Assembly (NCBI RefSeq): GCF_021568905.1
Contig: NZ_JAKGSB010000002.1
Location: forward strand, 248,001 to 312,000
DNA length: 64,000 bases
Source: Zavarzinia marina
GTDB taxonomy: Bacteria; Pseudomonadota; Alphaproteobacteria; Zavarziniales; Zavarziniaceae
Direction: 5' to 3'
Shown: in pieces, positions 17,476 through 26,533 of the stretch
Position numbering within the stretch: position 1 is the stretch's first letter
Layout: the number at the start of each line of letters is the position of its first letter
Position numbers and translations under genes: made by a program
The notes under the pieces: model-generated
The model's database searches: none
What the model saw: the letters and a program-made list of their open reading frames with translations, nothing else
Told to the model about the DNA's origin: nothing

Positions 17476-18050
17476 TGATACGGCTCCATGACGCGGCGCA
17501 GACGATTGAAAGCAAGTCTCATTCGCGACTTTACCGTACCCAGGGGAATATCACGAAGTACCGCGATCTCGGCATGTGATTTTCCCTCATAGAAGGCAAG
17601 TTGCAGAAGTTCCGCCTGTTCGGGCGGAAGTTCGCGAATCGCATCGCGCAGGCGCTCGTCGCGCCGCCCCTCGTCGACCAGGCGGTCGGCGGCGGGCGCG
17701 GGCGAAGGCTGCAGCGCCGGTTCCTCCGGATCGAGGTCGGGGCGCTGCTCGCGCCGGATGAGGTCGATTCGGCGGTTGCGGGCGATGGTGAAGGTCCAGG
17801 TCGTGACCGAGGCCTGGCGCCGGTCGAAACTGGCGGCCTTGCGCCAGATCGTCAGCATCACGTCCTGGACCACTTCCTCGGCGGCGGTGGGCCCCGCCCC
17901 CAGGCGAATCAGATAGGCCTTCAGACGGGGCGCCAGATAGGCGAAGAGTTCCGCGAAGGCCGGCCTGTCCCCGCGCGCCGCGACCGCCTCCACCCAGTCC
18001 GCCAATTGCTCGCGATCAATGGCCGGCGCCGTTTCCACGCTGTTCGTCAA
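17472..18050 (-). CDS. rpoE: ECF sigma factor, RpoE/ECF11-like partner of ChrR
   Basis: The 192-residue sigma factor has region 2 (AEEVVQDVMLTIWRKAASFD, then RQASVTTWTFTIARNRRIDL) and region 4 (ELPPEQAELLQLAFYEGKSH, then AEIAVLRDIPLGTVKSRMRLA). It directs RNA polymerase to photooxidative-stress promoters in relatives. The frame has no ATG; the start is taken as TTG at 18050, bounded by an in-frame stop 18 nt upstream, and inefficient initiation may be deliberate. It is divergent from the ialB-family gene. I could not confirm the TGATCC-n18-TAAGA promoter known from R. sphaeroides in the 116-nt gap. Confidence 0.93.
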   Translation of the reverse strand: MTNSVETAPAIDREQLADWVEAVAARGDRPAFAELFAYLAPRLKAYLIRLGAGPTAAEEVVQDVMLTIWRKAASFDRRQASVTTWTFTIARNRRIDLIRREQRPDLDPEEPALQPSPAPAADRLVDEGRRDERLRDAIRELPPEQAELLQLAFYEGKSHAEIAVLRDIPLGTVKSRMRLAFNRLRRVMEPYQ

Positions 18051-18166
18051 TGCTTCAATCCAGGTCTCTTATCGAGGGGACGGGACCAAATGAAACGGGT
18101 GGGGTGGAAAAGCGGGGCCCGCCTCGCTATCTTGGCGCCTCTCGCTCATGTTTGTGAACAGGTGCC

Positions 18167-18694
18167 ATGAAACGCTTCCTATTCGCCGCGTTCGGCATGT
18201 TGATGTCAATGGCCGCGGTCGTCGCGGTGGATACCGGCGCCAAGGCCGAGGAAACGCCCCTGCTCGCCGAGCACGGCGACTGGCAGGCGTTCAAGACCAA
18301 GCAGAACGGCAAGGACGTCTGCTTCGTCTCGTCGAAGCCGGTCGATTCGGAGCCGAAGAACGTGCGCCGTGGCGACATCTTCTTCCTGGTGTCCTATTTC
18401 CAGGACGGCAGCGTGAAGGATCAGGTGCAGGTGCTGATCGGCTATCCGTTCAAGACCGGCTCCACCGCCCATATCTCCATCGACGGCAAGAAGAAGTTCG
18501 AGCTCTTCACCGACGGCGAGAACGCCTGGGCCCGCAAGGCCGAGACCGACAGCGAGATCGTGGCCGCCATGAAGCGCGGCGCGAAGGCGGTCGTGACCGG
18601 CACCTCCCAGCGCGGCACCGACACCACCGACGTCTTCAGCCTGAAGGGCATCACCGCCGCCATCAGCGCGGTGATGAAGGCCTGCAACGTCTAA
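18167..18694 (+). CDS. invasion-associated locus B (IalB) family periplasmic protein
   Basis: The 175-residue protein has a signal peptide (about 1-28, ending GAKAEE). The mature part has the family pattern: [36 protein letters not shown], and a C-terminal Cys in MKACNV that can pair with the Cys in DVCFVS. Despite the name, the family is widespread in free-living alphaproteobacteria and its molecular function is not settled. It lies divergent to rpoE-chrR and 19 nt ahead of rlmN, so it may be cotranscribed with rlmN. Confidence 0.85.
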   Translation: MKRFLFAAFGMLMSMAAVVAVDTGAKAEETPLLAEHGDWQAFKTKQNGKDVCFVSSKPVDSEPKNVRRGDIFFLVSYFQDGSVKDQVQVLIGYPFKTGSTAHISIDGKKKFELFTDGENAWARKAETDSEIVAAMKRGAKAVVTGTSQRGTDTTDVFSLKGITAAISAVMKACNV

Positions 18695-18713
18695 GGCCCC
18701 CACCGGATCCACC

Positions 18714-19889
18714 ATGACCGCCGACACGACCGATTCCATCCTTCCCGCCGACGGTTCGAAGCTGAACCTGATCGGCCTCGACCGGGAGGCGCTCGGCCGC
18801 GTGCTCGACGCCGTGGGCCAGGGCGGCAAGCCCCGCCGCATGCGGGTGCAGCAGCTCTGGCACTGGATCTACAACCGGGGTGCGCGCTCGATCGGGGAGA
18901 TGACGTCGCTCTCCAAGGATCTGCGCGCGGCGCTGGACGATGTCGCGACCGTCGACAGGCCGGAGATCAGCCGCGCCCTGCTGTCGGTCGACGGCACCCG
19001 CAAATGGCTGGTGAAATGGCCCGACGGCCAGGAGGTGGAGAGCGTCTTCATCCCCGACGACGACCGGGGCACGCTCTGCGTCTCGTCGCAGGTCGGCTGC
19101 ACCCTGACCTGCCGCTTCTGCCACACCGGCACCCAGACCCTGGTGCGCAACCTGGGCCCGGCCGAAATCGTGCAGCAGATCATGATCGCGCGCGACGCGC
19201 TCGGGGAGTGGCCGTCGCCCGCCGACGGCCGGCTGCTCTCCAACATCGTCATGATGGGCATGGGCGAGCCGCTCTATAACCTCGACAATGTCGCGGCCGG
19301 CCTGAAGATCGTCATGGACAACGAGGGCATCTCGCTCTCGAAGCGGCGTATCACGCTGTCGACCGCCGGCGTCGTCCCCATGATGAAGCGCGCGGGCGAG
19401 GAACTGGGGGTCAATCTGGCCGTCTCGCTCCACGCCGTGACCGACGAGGTGCGCGACAGGATCGTGCCCCTGAACAAGAAATACCCGATCGCCGAGTTGA
19501 TGCAGGCCTGCCGCGATTATCCGGGCGTGAACAATGCCCGGCGCATCACCTTCGAATACGTCATGCTGCGCGACGTGAACGACAGCCCGGCGGACGCCCG
19601 CGCCCTGGTCCGCCTGATCAAGGGCATTCCGGCCAAGGTGAACCTGATCCCCTTCAACCCCTGGCCCGGCGCCCCCTTCGAGCGCTCGACGCCGGAGGCG
19701 ATCAAGACCTTCTCCCAGATCGTCTTCGATGCCGGCTATGCCAGCCCCGTGCGCACCCCGCGCGGGGAGGACATCATGGCCGCCTGCGGCCAGCTCAAGT
19801 CCGACTCGGTCCGCCAGCGCAAGGCCGACCTCCTGCGCCGCGAAGTCGAGGCCGCCTTCGCCGCCAAGGACGCCACCGCCGTCGCCTAG
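18714..19889 (+). CDS. rlmN: dual-specificity 23S rRNA A2503 / tRNA A37 C2-methyltransferase RlmN
   Basis: The 391-residue radical SAM enzyme methylates C2 of A2503 in 23S rRNA and A37 of certain tRNAs. The iron-sulfur cluster motif CTLTCRFC gives Cys129, Cys133 and Cys136. Cys122 and a cysteine near the C-terminus (MAACGQLKS) match the protein-bound methyl relay pair. GMGEPLYN and [16 protein letters not shown] are also as in the family. Its last 4 nt overlap the stop of the convergent FadR-type regulator. Confidence 0.97.
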   Translation: MTADTTDSILPADGSKLNLIGLDREALGRVLDAVGQGGKPRRMRVQQLWHWIYNRGARSIGEMTSLSKDLRAALDDVATVDRPEISRALLSVDGTRKWLVKWPDGQEVESVFIPDDDRGTLCVSSQVGCTLTCRFCHTGTQTLVRNLGPAEIVQQIMIARDALGEWPSPADGRLLSNIVMMGMGEPLYNLDNVAAGLKIVMDNEGISLSKRRITLSTAGVVPMMKRAGEELGVNLAVSLHAVTDEVRDRIVPLNKKYPIAELMQACRDYPGVNNARRITFEYVMLRDVNDSPADARALVRLIKGIPAKVNLIPFNPWPGAPFERSTPEAIKTFSQIVFDAGYASPVRTPRGEDIMAACGQLKSDSVRQRKADLLRREVEAAFAAKDATAVA

Positions 19890-20650
19890 CCCGCGATCAG
19901 ATCGCCCCGCCCCACCCGGCGGCGGGAGGCGTTGCGGCGCCCCTCGTCGCGGCGGATGTCCTCGATCGCCCCGACGATGAAGCGCAGGTGATCCACCGCC
20001 GCCTTCTCCGCCCGATCCGGATCGCGCGCCAGCACCGCCTCGGCGATCGTCCGGTGCTGGGCCATCACCGCGTCGCGAAGGCCCGGCCGGCCGTAGAACT
20101 GCTCACGGCTGTAGAAGATGCCCCGTCGCAGGAGATCCGCGATGGCGCGCATCATGTGCAGCAGGACGACATTGTGGGCGGCCTCGTAGATCAGCATGTG
20201 CAGATCGACGTCGGCCGCGGCTTCCCCGCCGTGGTCTTCCTCGGCATGGGCCGCCTCGAGGACGGTCAATTGCTCGCGGATCGCGGCGAGATCGAGATCG
20301 GTCGCCCGCAGCGCGGCAAGGCGGGCCGCCTGGCTCTCCATCATCAGCCGGAACTCGAAATAATCGGCGGTCACCCTTTCGTCTTCCTCGAACAGGGTGG
20401 CGATCGGCTCCGACAGGGGCGCCAGGAAGGACGCGACTGCGGTTCCCGCCCGCGAGGTGACGAGGAGACCGCTCCGCTCCAGCAGGTCGACGGCATCGCG
20501 GAGCGACGGCCGCGACACGCCGAGCTTTTCCGCCAACTCGCGCTCCGGCGCCAGACGATCGCCGGGCCGGAGCACGCCCTGCAGGATCAGTTCGCGCAGA
20601 TGCGCGGCGATCTGATCCGCGAGACGCGGCGGCTTGATTTCCTCGCTCAT
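19886..20650 (-). CDS. FadR-subfamily GntR regulator (LldR-like)
   Basis: The protein has 254 residues. The winged helix covers about residues 10-75 ([36 protein letters not shown]). An all-helical FCD ligand domain follows, with a metal/ligand-type [16 protein letters not shown] helix and [15 protein letters not shown] regulators commonly sense carboxylic acids. Its divergent neighbour is an L-lactate dehydrogenase and two matching operators lie between them, so an LldR-like role as lactate-responsive repressor is a fair inference. Confidence 0.9.
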   Translation of the reverse strand: MSEEIKPPRLADQIAAHLRELILQGVLRPGDRLAPERELAEKLGVSRPSLRDAVDLLERSGLLVTSRAGTAVASFLAPLSEPIATLFEEDERVTADYFEFRLMMESQAARLAALRATDLDLAAIREQLTVLEAAHAEEDHGGEAAADVDLHMLIYEAAHNVVLLHMMRAIADLLRRGIFYSREQFYGRPGLRDAVMAQHRTIAEAVLARDPDRAEKAAVDHLRFIVGAIEDIRRDEGRRNASRRRVGRGDLIAG

Positions 20651-20680
20651 GGGTGCCTCGACATGGCCGGATCGACAATT

Positions 20681-20697
20681 GGTAAAATTATTTTACC
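20681..20697. promoter_or_regulatory. operator for the FadR-type regulator, site 1
   Basis: GGTAAAATTATTTTACC is a perfect inverted repeat (7-bp arms GGTAAAA/TTTTACC around TTA), located 31 nt upstream of the regulator start. It stands out sharply as AT-rich in GC-rich surroundings. Confidence 0.7.
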
Positions 20698-20710
20698 CGT
20701 TTTCATCGCT

Positions 20711-20727
20711 GGTAAAAAGTTTTATCC
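20711..20727. promoter_or_regulatory. operator for the FadR-type regulator, site 2
   Basis: GGTAAAAAGTTTTATCC repeats the site 1 pattern with one mismatch between arms (GGTAAAA / TTTATCC) and the same 3-nt spacer. Its centre is exactly 30 bp from that of site 1, about three helical turns, which would place two dimers on the same face. It lies 42 nt upstream of the lldD start. Confidence 0.65.
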
Positions 20728-20768
20728 ATGACCGGTGCCGGGCACCATGCCGGGGATCGGAGCCGTCC

Positions 20769-21905
20769 ATGACCATCGTCACCAATACCGAGGACCTGCG
20801 CCTGCTGGCGCGAAAGCGTATCCCCCGCGCCATCTTCGATTATGCCGATCGCGGCTCCTACGAGGAGCACACCATCGCCGCCAACCGGGCCGATCTCGCC
20901 GCCCTTCGCCTGCGCCAGCGGGTCATGGTCGACGTCTCGGACCGGACCACCGCCACCACCATGCTGGGCGAAGCCGTGACCATGCCGCTCGCCATCGCGC
21001 CGACGGGGCTGACCGGCCTGTTCCACGGCAATGGCGAGATCCACGGCGCCCGTGCCGCGCAGGCCTTCGGCGTGCCCTTCACGCTCTCCACCATGTCGAT
21101 CTGCTCGATCGAGGACGTGGCGGCGGCGGTTACGAAACCCTTCTGGTTCCAGCTCTACGTGATGCGCGATCGCGGCTTTTCCGAGAGCCTGATCCGGCGC
21201 GCGGCGGCGGCCAGATGCTCGGCGCTGATGCTGACCATGGACCTGCAGATCCATGGCCAGCGCCACCGCGACATCAAGAACGGCCTGAACGTGCCGCCGC
21301 GCCTGACCCTCGCCAATGCCCTCGACATCGCGACCAAGCCGGCCTGGGCGACGCGCGTGCTGTTCGGCAAGCGGCGCAGTTTCGGTAACCTCGACGGTCA
21401 TGTGAAGGGCGCCGACGACCTGAGCACGCTGGCGGAATGGACGGCATCGCAATTCGATCCCTCCCTGTCCTGGAAGGATGTCGAATGGGTGCGCAAGCTC
21501 TGGCCCGGCAAGCTGATCATGAAGGGTCTGCTGGACGCCGATGATGCACGCATGGCGGCTTCGGTGGGGGCCGATGCGGTGGTCGTCTCCAACCACGGCG
21601 GGCGCCAGCTCGACAGCGCCATTTCCTCGATCAAGGCCCTGCCCCGGGTGGTGGAGGCCATCGGCGACAAGACCGAGGTCTGGTTCGACGGCGGCATCCG
21701 CAGCGGACAGGACGTCTTGAAGGCCCTGGCCCTGGGCGCCAGGGGCTGCCTGATCGGCAAGGCCTTTCTCTATGGTCTCGGCGCCATGGGCGAGGCGGGC
21801 GTGACCCGCACCCTCGAGATCATCCGCAAGGAACTCGACGTCTCCATGGCCCTGACCGGCACGCGCCGGGTTGCCGAGGTCGGCGAGCACATCCTCGACC
21901 GCTAG
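20769..21905 (+). CDS. lldD: FMN-dependent L-lactate dehydrogenase / alpha-hydroxy-acid oxidase family
   Basis: The 378-residue protein is a TIM-barrel FMN enzyme that oxidises L-2-hydroxy acids, in LldD feeding electrons from L-lactate into the respiratory chain. Key features are YADRGSYEEHT at the N-terminus, APTGLTGLFHGNGEI, FQLYV, LIMKGLLDADDA with the FMN lysine, the catalytic base in SNHGGRQL (His276), and FDGGIRSGQDVLKALALGA near the C-terminus. The hydrophobic insertion seen in membrane-bound LldD is modest here. Substrate is inferred from family and the divergent LldR-like regulator. ATG 20769 follows a GGAG site. Confidence 0.9.
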   Translation: MTIVTNTEDLRLLARKRIPRAIFDYADRGSYEEHTIAANRADLAALRLRQRVMVDVSDRTTATTMLGEAVTMPLAIAPTGLTGLFHGNGEIHGARAAQAFGVPFTLSTMSICSIEDVAAAVTKPFWFQLYVMRDRGFSESLIRRAAAARCSALMLTMDLQIHGQRHRDIKNGLNVPPRLTLANALDIATKPAWATRVLFGKRRSFGNLDGHVKGADDLSTLAEWTASQFDPSLSWKDVEWVRKLWPGKLIMKGLLDADDARMAASVGADAVVVSNHGGRQLDSAISSIKALPRVVEAIGDKTEVWFDGGIRSGQDVLKALALGARGCLIGKAFLYGLGAMGEAGVTRTLEIIRKELDVSMALTGTRRVAEVGEHILDR

Positions 21906-22074
21906 CGTGCCCCTCCTCATTCGTCTTCCCGGCGCGGGCCGGGGCGACGGGAATTGTTTCGGCGCCCCGCTATTTCATATAGACATCTATACCTTTTATC
22001 CCACCCCTCCGTCTTCACGAAACCGTCACGAAAGCGCATGATCCCGGCCCTGCCACCATAGGGAGCCGCCGATC

Positions 22075-22920
22075 ATGACCTGGACCGTCCTCGCACTCGT
22101 TCTCGGCGCGGCGGCGCTTCATGCCGGCTGGAACACGGCGGTGAAGGCGGCCGGCAGTCCTTTCGTGGCGACGGCGCGGATCTGCATCGGCGGCATCGCG
22201 CTGGCGGCCCCGGTACTGCCTTTCCTGCCCCTGCCGGCGCCGGCGGCCTGGCCCTTCCTCGCCGCCTCCGTCCTCGTCCATCTCGTCTATTTCGTGCTGA
22301 CGGCGGCGGCCTATGCACGGGTCGATCTCTCCGTCGCCTATCCGATCATGCGCGGCGGCGGCATCATGGTGACGGCCCTGGCGGCACCCTTCCTCTTTTC
22401 CGACCACCTCCCGCCCTTCGGCCTCGCCGGCATCGTCCTGGTCGGGCTGGCGCTGGCGGCGCTGGCGCTCGGCACCGGCGGCCGGGGGTTCGGGCGCGGC
22501 GGCCTCGCGGTGGTCACGGCCAATGCGCTGACGATCGGGGCCTATTCCCTGCTCGACGGGCTGGGCGCGCGGGCGTCCGGCGCGCCTTTCGCCTATACGC
22601 TCTGGGTGTTTTCGCTGGGGGCGGCGTGCAACCTCGGCCTGATGGTGCTGCGGGGCCGGATCGGCGCGCTGCGCGCCCTGCTGAATGCCCGCGACTTCGG
22701 CCTCGCGGTCCTCGGCGGGGCGTCGGCCATGGGCTCCTACGGCCTGGTGCTGACCGCCATGACGCTGGCGCCCGTCGCCCTGGTGGCGGCGCTGCGCGAA
22801 ACCTCCATGCTCTTCGCCACGGGCCTCGCTCTCTTCCTCCTGCATGAGAAAGTGGGCGCCCGGCGCGTGGCGGCCGCCTGCCTGGTCGCCGCCGGTGCCG
22901 TGCTGATCAAGCTGGCATGA
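22075..22920 (+). CDS. EamA/DMT-family transporter
   Basis: The 281-residue membrane protein has about ten hydrophobic segments in two repeats of five, the drug/metabolite transporter arrangement. It has AAALHAGWNTAVKAAG at the start and ALRETSMLFATGLALFLLHEK near the end, both typical of EamA-domain permeases. It likely exports or imports a small metabolite; substrate unknown. It is preceded by a 169-nt gap that contains a small palindrome (21978-21991). Confidence 0.87.
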   Translation: MTWTVLALVLGAAALHAGWNTAVKAAGSPFVATARICIGGIALAAPVLPFLPLPAPAAWPFLAASVLVHLVYFVLTAAAYARVDLSVAYPIMRGGGIMVTALAAPFLFSDHLPPFGLAGIVLVGLALAALALGTGGRGFGRGGLAVVTANALTIGAYSLLDGLGARASGAPFAYTLWVFSLGAACNLGLMVLRGRIGALRALLNARDFGLAVLGGASAMGSYGLVLTAMTLAPVALVAALRETSMLFATGLALFLLHEKVGARRVAAACLVAAGAVLIKLA

Positions 22921-22973
22921 TTCGAGAACGCCAAAGGTTGCCTTGGAAATCGACAATCGCGCCATAATTGTCC

Positions 22974-23006
22974 ACCCTGATCGGCGACCGGTCCGCTGAT
23001 CAGGGT
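22974..23006 (+). promoter_or_regulatory. hairpin abutting the ribosome site of the DUF1963 gene
   Basis: ACCCTGATC (22974-22982) pairs perfectly with GATCAGGGT (22998-23006) over 9 bp with a 15-nt loop. The AGAGG ribosome site of the next gene begins right after the stem (23007-23011). It could end the upstream EamA transcript, serve as an operator, or hinder ribosome access. No T tract follows. Confidence 0.45.
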
Positions 23007-23014
23007 AGAGGTGC

Positions 23015-24916
23015 ATGCGAATCCTTCTGATATTGGCCGCCGCCTTGTTCGGCGCCACGGTGGTGACGCTTCTCGTCCACCATGTGACGCATCGTCGTCG
23101 GTTCCGTCTCGACCAGTCACACGCCGACCGGCCAAATGTCGATCGGCCGGATGTCGGGCAACGGCCAGCGCCCGGCGATGTCGCGGCGGCCGCGCGGCGC
23201 TATCGCATGAACCGCCTGATCGAGGATTATTATGCTCTCGGCCTCGCCGATCTCGCCGATCCGGCATTCATCGCCAAGGCCCACGCCGGCCTCGCCTTCG
23301 TCATTCCGCAGGCCTTGGCGGTCGTCCGCAACGGGTGCAGGCACGGCGGCGACCTCGTGCCGCCGGACTACGCGGCGCTGACCGACCGGGAGAAAACGGC
23401 GGCCCGGCTCCTTCATGACTGCCTGAGCGGCTCCCTCGCCGACCTGCATCGATTTCAGCGGCTGTGCCAGGACAATGATCTGAAGAGCGCGGCCGGCCGC
23501 CTGTTCTCCGCGAATGAAGCCCATTGGCAGCTGCCGACCATGGTGGACGACGTGCCGAATTTCACGCGCATCCATCTGCCGGAAACACCGCTGTCCGACC
23601 CGGCCCCCCTGCCCCGGTCGAGCCTCGGCACGGGCAAGGGCGTGACCGGCCTCGAACAGGCGGTTCAGATCGTCGCGATCCTGGCGCCGGGCGATGCACC
23701 GCCCCCTGCCCGGGCCCCGGCGGACGGGCCCCGGCCCACCGTGCCGCCGCTCCTCGTCCTGCGCCGGCCTCGGCACAGGGACATGCCCTGGGCCGGCGCC
23801 GAATGCTGGTTCGGCGGGCGGCCGCGACTGGGTGCGGACGCCTGGCCGCGGGGCGCGACGAGCGGCCTGCCGCTTCATTTCATCGCCCAGATCGACTTGT
23901 CCCGCGTCCAGCTCATGGCCGGCACGACGGCCCTGCCGGCCGACGGCTGGCTCGCCTTCTTCATGGGTCAGGAGGACGGGCCCGAGGGCGCGGTGGTCCA
24001 TGTCGCGCCGGGTAGCCCGGCCGAAACCGCGCCGCCCGACGACCTGCCGCCCCTCGATCACTGGATGGGTGGCCCCCCCTTGTTCACGACCCGGGCGGAC
24101 CGCCCGGCCCGTGGCCGGGAATTGCCCTATTGGCCGATGGAACTCCGCCCGATACCGCCCGAAATGTCGACCACGACCGAAGACATCCGCGACGAACTCG
24201 AACGCCAGTTCGGCACGCCGGCCAGCGGTTTCAACGCCCGCCTCGCCTTTGCCGAAATCGGCATGGGAGAGCCGCTCCTCTGGTGGTACGGCGCGCATTA
24301 CCTGCTGCAGGGCCTCGTGGTGGCGCGAAGCCAGGCGGATTCGATCCGCGAGCGGATGCGCCGGCACCGTCCGCCATCGTCGGATGCCTTGCCCGTCGAG
24401 ACGCTGTGGTCGGATTTCGAGAGACTGGCCGACGAGGTCGCCCGAGCGGTTCGCGGCAAACCCCATGGCCAGATGATGACGCCGGAGGACCGGCACCGCC
24501 TCGATGATTGGCTGGCACGCCTGGCCGGCCCCCTTCGCGAAATCCGGCGCTTCTGCCATTTCCTGCCGCAGGATATCGGGACGGTCGAAACCGCGACCCT
24601 GCAGGCCCTGATGACGGCCGACGACGCGACTTACGCCAGCACCATGCCCGATGCCCTGGCGACGATGCTGAACACGCGCTATCAGCGGCCTGCCGGCACC
24701 TTCCGGCAATGGCACCAGATGTTCGGCCCCGGCGACACGATCCAGGGCGATGCCCTCTTCCTGCATGAGGACCGGGGCGACATCCTTCTCCTGCAACTCG
24801 CGGACGATGCCGTGGGACATCTCGACCTCGGCGGCCTCGTCCAGTTCTGGATTTCGCCCGATGCGGCGCGACGCCGGGAATGGGGCGCGGCGGATTTCGT
24901 CTACGAAACGGACTGA
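23015..24916 (+). CDS. membrane-anchored DUF1963 (YwqG-like) protein
   Basis: The 633-residue protein begins with one N-terminal hydrophobic segment (about 3-22) followed by a basic stretch, so it is probably anchored or exported. Residues about 50-240 match nothing I recognise. From about 245 onward the YwqG/DUF1963 pattern appears: WAGAECWFGGRPRLGADAWPRG, LHFIAQIDLSRV, GWLAFFMG, and a C-terminal HQMFGPGDTIQGDALFL with LLLQLADDAVGHLDLGGLVQFWISPDA. The middle contains an apparent insertion of roughly 200 residues relative to short YwqG proteins. Function is unknown. AGAGG precedes the ATG. Confidence 0.75.
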   Translation: MRILLILAAALFGATVVTLLVHHVTHRRRFRLDQSHADRPNVDRPDVGQRPAPGDVAAAARRYRMNRLIEDYYALGLADLADPAFIAKAHAGLAFVIPQALAVVRNGCRHGGDLVPPDYAALTDREKTAARLLHDCLSGSLADLHRFQRLCQDNDLKSAAGRLFSANEAHWQLPTMVDDVPNFTRIHLPETPLSDPAPLPRSSLGTGKGVTGLEQAVQIVAILAPGDAPPPARAPADGPRPTVPPLLVLRRPRHRDMPWAGAECWFGGRPRLGADAWPRGATSGLPLHFIAQIDLSRVQLMAGTTALPADGWLAFFMGQEDGPEGAVVHVAPGSPAETAPPDDLPPLDHWMGGPPLFTTRADRPARGRELPYWPMELRPIPPEMSTTTEDIRDELERQFGTPASGFNARLAFAEIGMGEPLLWWYGAHYLLQGLVVARSQADSIRERMRRHRPPSSDALPVETLWSDFERLADEVARAVRGKPHGQMMTPEDRHRLDDWLARLAGPLREIRRFCHFLPQDIGTVETATLQALMTADDATYASTMPDALATMLNTRYQRPAGTFRQWHQMFGPGDTIQGDALFLHEDRGDILLLQLADDAVGHLDLGGLVQFWISPDAARRREWGAADFVYETD

Positions 24917-24930
24917 AACCCGCCGCGCCC

Positions 24931-26397
24931 TCAGGCCGGTTTGCCGTCGAAGCGGAATTCGGCGAAGTCGGGGTGGCGCATCATCCACCAGTAGCCGACG
25001 GTGAAGCCCGGCCAATTGTTGGTGATCTTGCCGGCCGCGTTCTTGTACCAGCTGTCGCAATTGGCGTTCCACACCGTGTCGGCGAAGGCTTCCTGGAGGT
25101 GGGTGTTGTAGTCCGACATGGCGCCCGCCGTAACGTCCAGGGTGGCGGCATTCCGCTTCGCCACCTCGGCCAGGCACTGCATGATGTAGTTCACTTGGCG
25201 CTCGATCATGAAGATGATCGAATTGTGGCCGAGATTGGTGTTCGGACCGTAGAGGATGAAGAAATTGGGGAAGCCCGCGACGGCGACGCCCTTGTGCGCC
25301 TCGGCGCCGTTCCGCCAGCGTTCGTTCAGTTCGGCGCCCTGGCGGCCCCAGACCTTCATCGGCGCGATATAGCTCTGGGTCTCGAAACCGGTGCCATAGA
25401 TGATGCAGTCGACGTCATGGGCCGTGCCGTCGGAGGAGATCACCCCCGTCTCCGTCACTTCCGAGACCGCCTGGGTCACCACCTCGACATTCGGCTGCGC
25501 CAGGGCCGGATACCAGTCGTTGGAGATCAGGATGCGCTTGCAGCCGACCGGATAGTCGGGCTGGAGCTTGGCCTTCAGGGCGGGATCGGTGACCTGCTTG
25601 TCGAGCTGGTCCTGGCACTGCCTGGTCGCCATGCGCGCGAAAAAGGAATTCGCCCGGCGCAGCGAGACGAAACGCGCCTCGAGCAGCAGATAGGTATAGG
25701 TGCGGTAGAGCCATTGCCAGCCGGGCAGGTTGCGGAACGCCCATCTGTCGAAGGCGGAGAAGGCGCGGTCGTCCTTGGAGATCATCCAGGCGGGGCTGCG
25801 CTGGAACAGGGTGAGTTTCTTCACCTGTTTCTGGATCTCGGGCAGGAACTGGATGGCGCTGGCGCCGGAGCCGATCACCGCCACGGTCTTGCCGCTCAGG
25901 TCGTAGCCGTGATCCCAATGGGCCGAGTGGAAGGCCTTGCCCTTGAAGCGGTCGAGACCCGGGATGCGCGGATATTGCGGGCGCGACAATTGGCCGAGAC
26001 CGGAGACGACGAATTGCGCCTCGATCGTCTCGCCGCCGGCCGTCGTGACGGTCCAGAGGCCGCGGCCCTCGTCGAAACGGGCCTCGGTCACTTCGGTCTC
26101 GAAGCGGATGTGGCGGTACAGGTCGTATTTCGTCGCGCAATGTTCGATGTAGTCGATGATTTCCGGCTGCTTCGCGAAGCGCCGCGACCAGTTCGGATTC
26201 AGCTCGAACGAGAAGGAATAGAGGTGGCAGGGCACGTCGCAACCCGCCCCCGGGTAGGTGTTCTCGCGCCAGGTGCCGCCCACCTTGGCCGCCTTGTCGA
26301 GGACGACGAAATTGTCGATGCCGGCGCGCTTCAACTGAATGGCCATGCACAGGCCGGCAAATCCGGTGCCGATCACGCAAACCTTCACGGGCGCCAT
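24931..26397 (-). CDS. flavin-containing (Baeyer-Villiger type) monooxygenase
   Basis: The 488-residue protein has an N-terminal FAD motif GTGFAGLCMAIQLKRAG and a second nucleotide motif (VAVIGSGASAIQFLPEI) for NADPH. Between them lies FKGKAFHSAHWDHG, which satisfies the FxGxxxHxxxW fingerprint of Baeyer-Villiger monooxygenases. YGTGFETQSYI and GPNTNLGHNSIIFMIE are typical of this flavoprotein subgroup. It would insert oxygen into ketones or oxygenate related substrates; the substrate is unknown. ATG 26397 is chosen because the FAD motif follows directly; the frame extends upstream without homology. An AraC-type regulator is divergent. Confidence 0.9.
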   Translation of the reverse strand: MAPVKVCVIGTGFAGLCMAIQLKRAGIDNFVVLDKAAKVGGTWRENTYPGAGCDVPCHLYSFSFELNPNWSRRFAKQPEIIDYIEHCATKYDLYRHIRFETEVTEARFDEGRGLWTVTTAGGETIEAQFVVSGLGQLSRPQYPRIPGLDRFKGKAFHSAHWDHGYDLSGKTVAVIGSGASAIQFLPEIQKQVKKLTLFQRSPAWMISKDDRAFSAFDRWAFRNLPGWQWLYRTYTYLLLEARFVSLRRANSFFARMATRQCQDQLDKQVTDPALKAKLQPDYPVGCKRILISNDWYPALAQPNVEVVTQAVSEVTETGVISSDGTAHDVDCIIYGTGFETQSYIAPMKVWGRQGAELNERWRNGAEAHKGVAVAGFPNFFILYGPNTNLGHNSIIFMIERQVNYIMQCLAEVAKRNAATLDVTAGAMSDYNTHLQEAFADTVWNANCDSWYKNAAGKITNNWPGFTVGYWWMMRHPDFAEFRFDGKPA

Positions 26398-26533
26398 GGT
26401 GCTCTCTCCTCCCGAAAATGGCGGTCTTTCCGATTGCCGCCGTGGCATGAGAATAGAAAGAAGTCGGCACCGCATCCATGTTCGCATCGGCCAGCGACTT
26501 GATAGTTTCGGCCAAACGGCGCAGGATCCGGCC

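Noticed and set aside
18051-18166. A TGATCC-n18-TAAGA type RpoE promoter in the rpoE/ialB gap
   Set aside because: A TAAGAG is visible on the minus strand, but no TGATCC-like element lies at the right distance.
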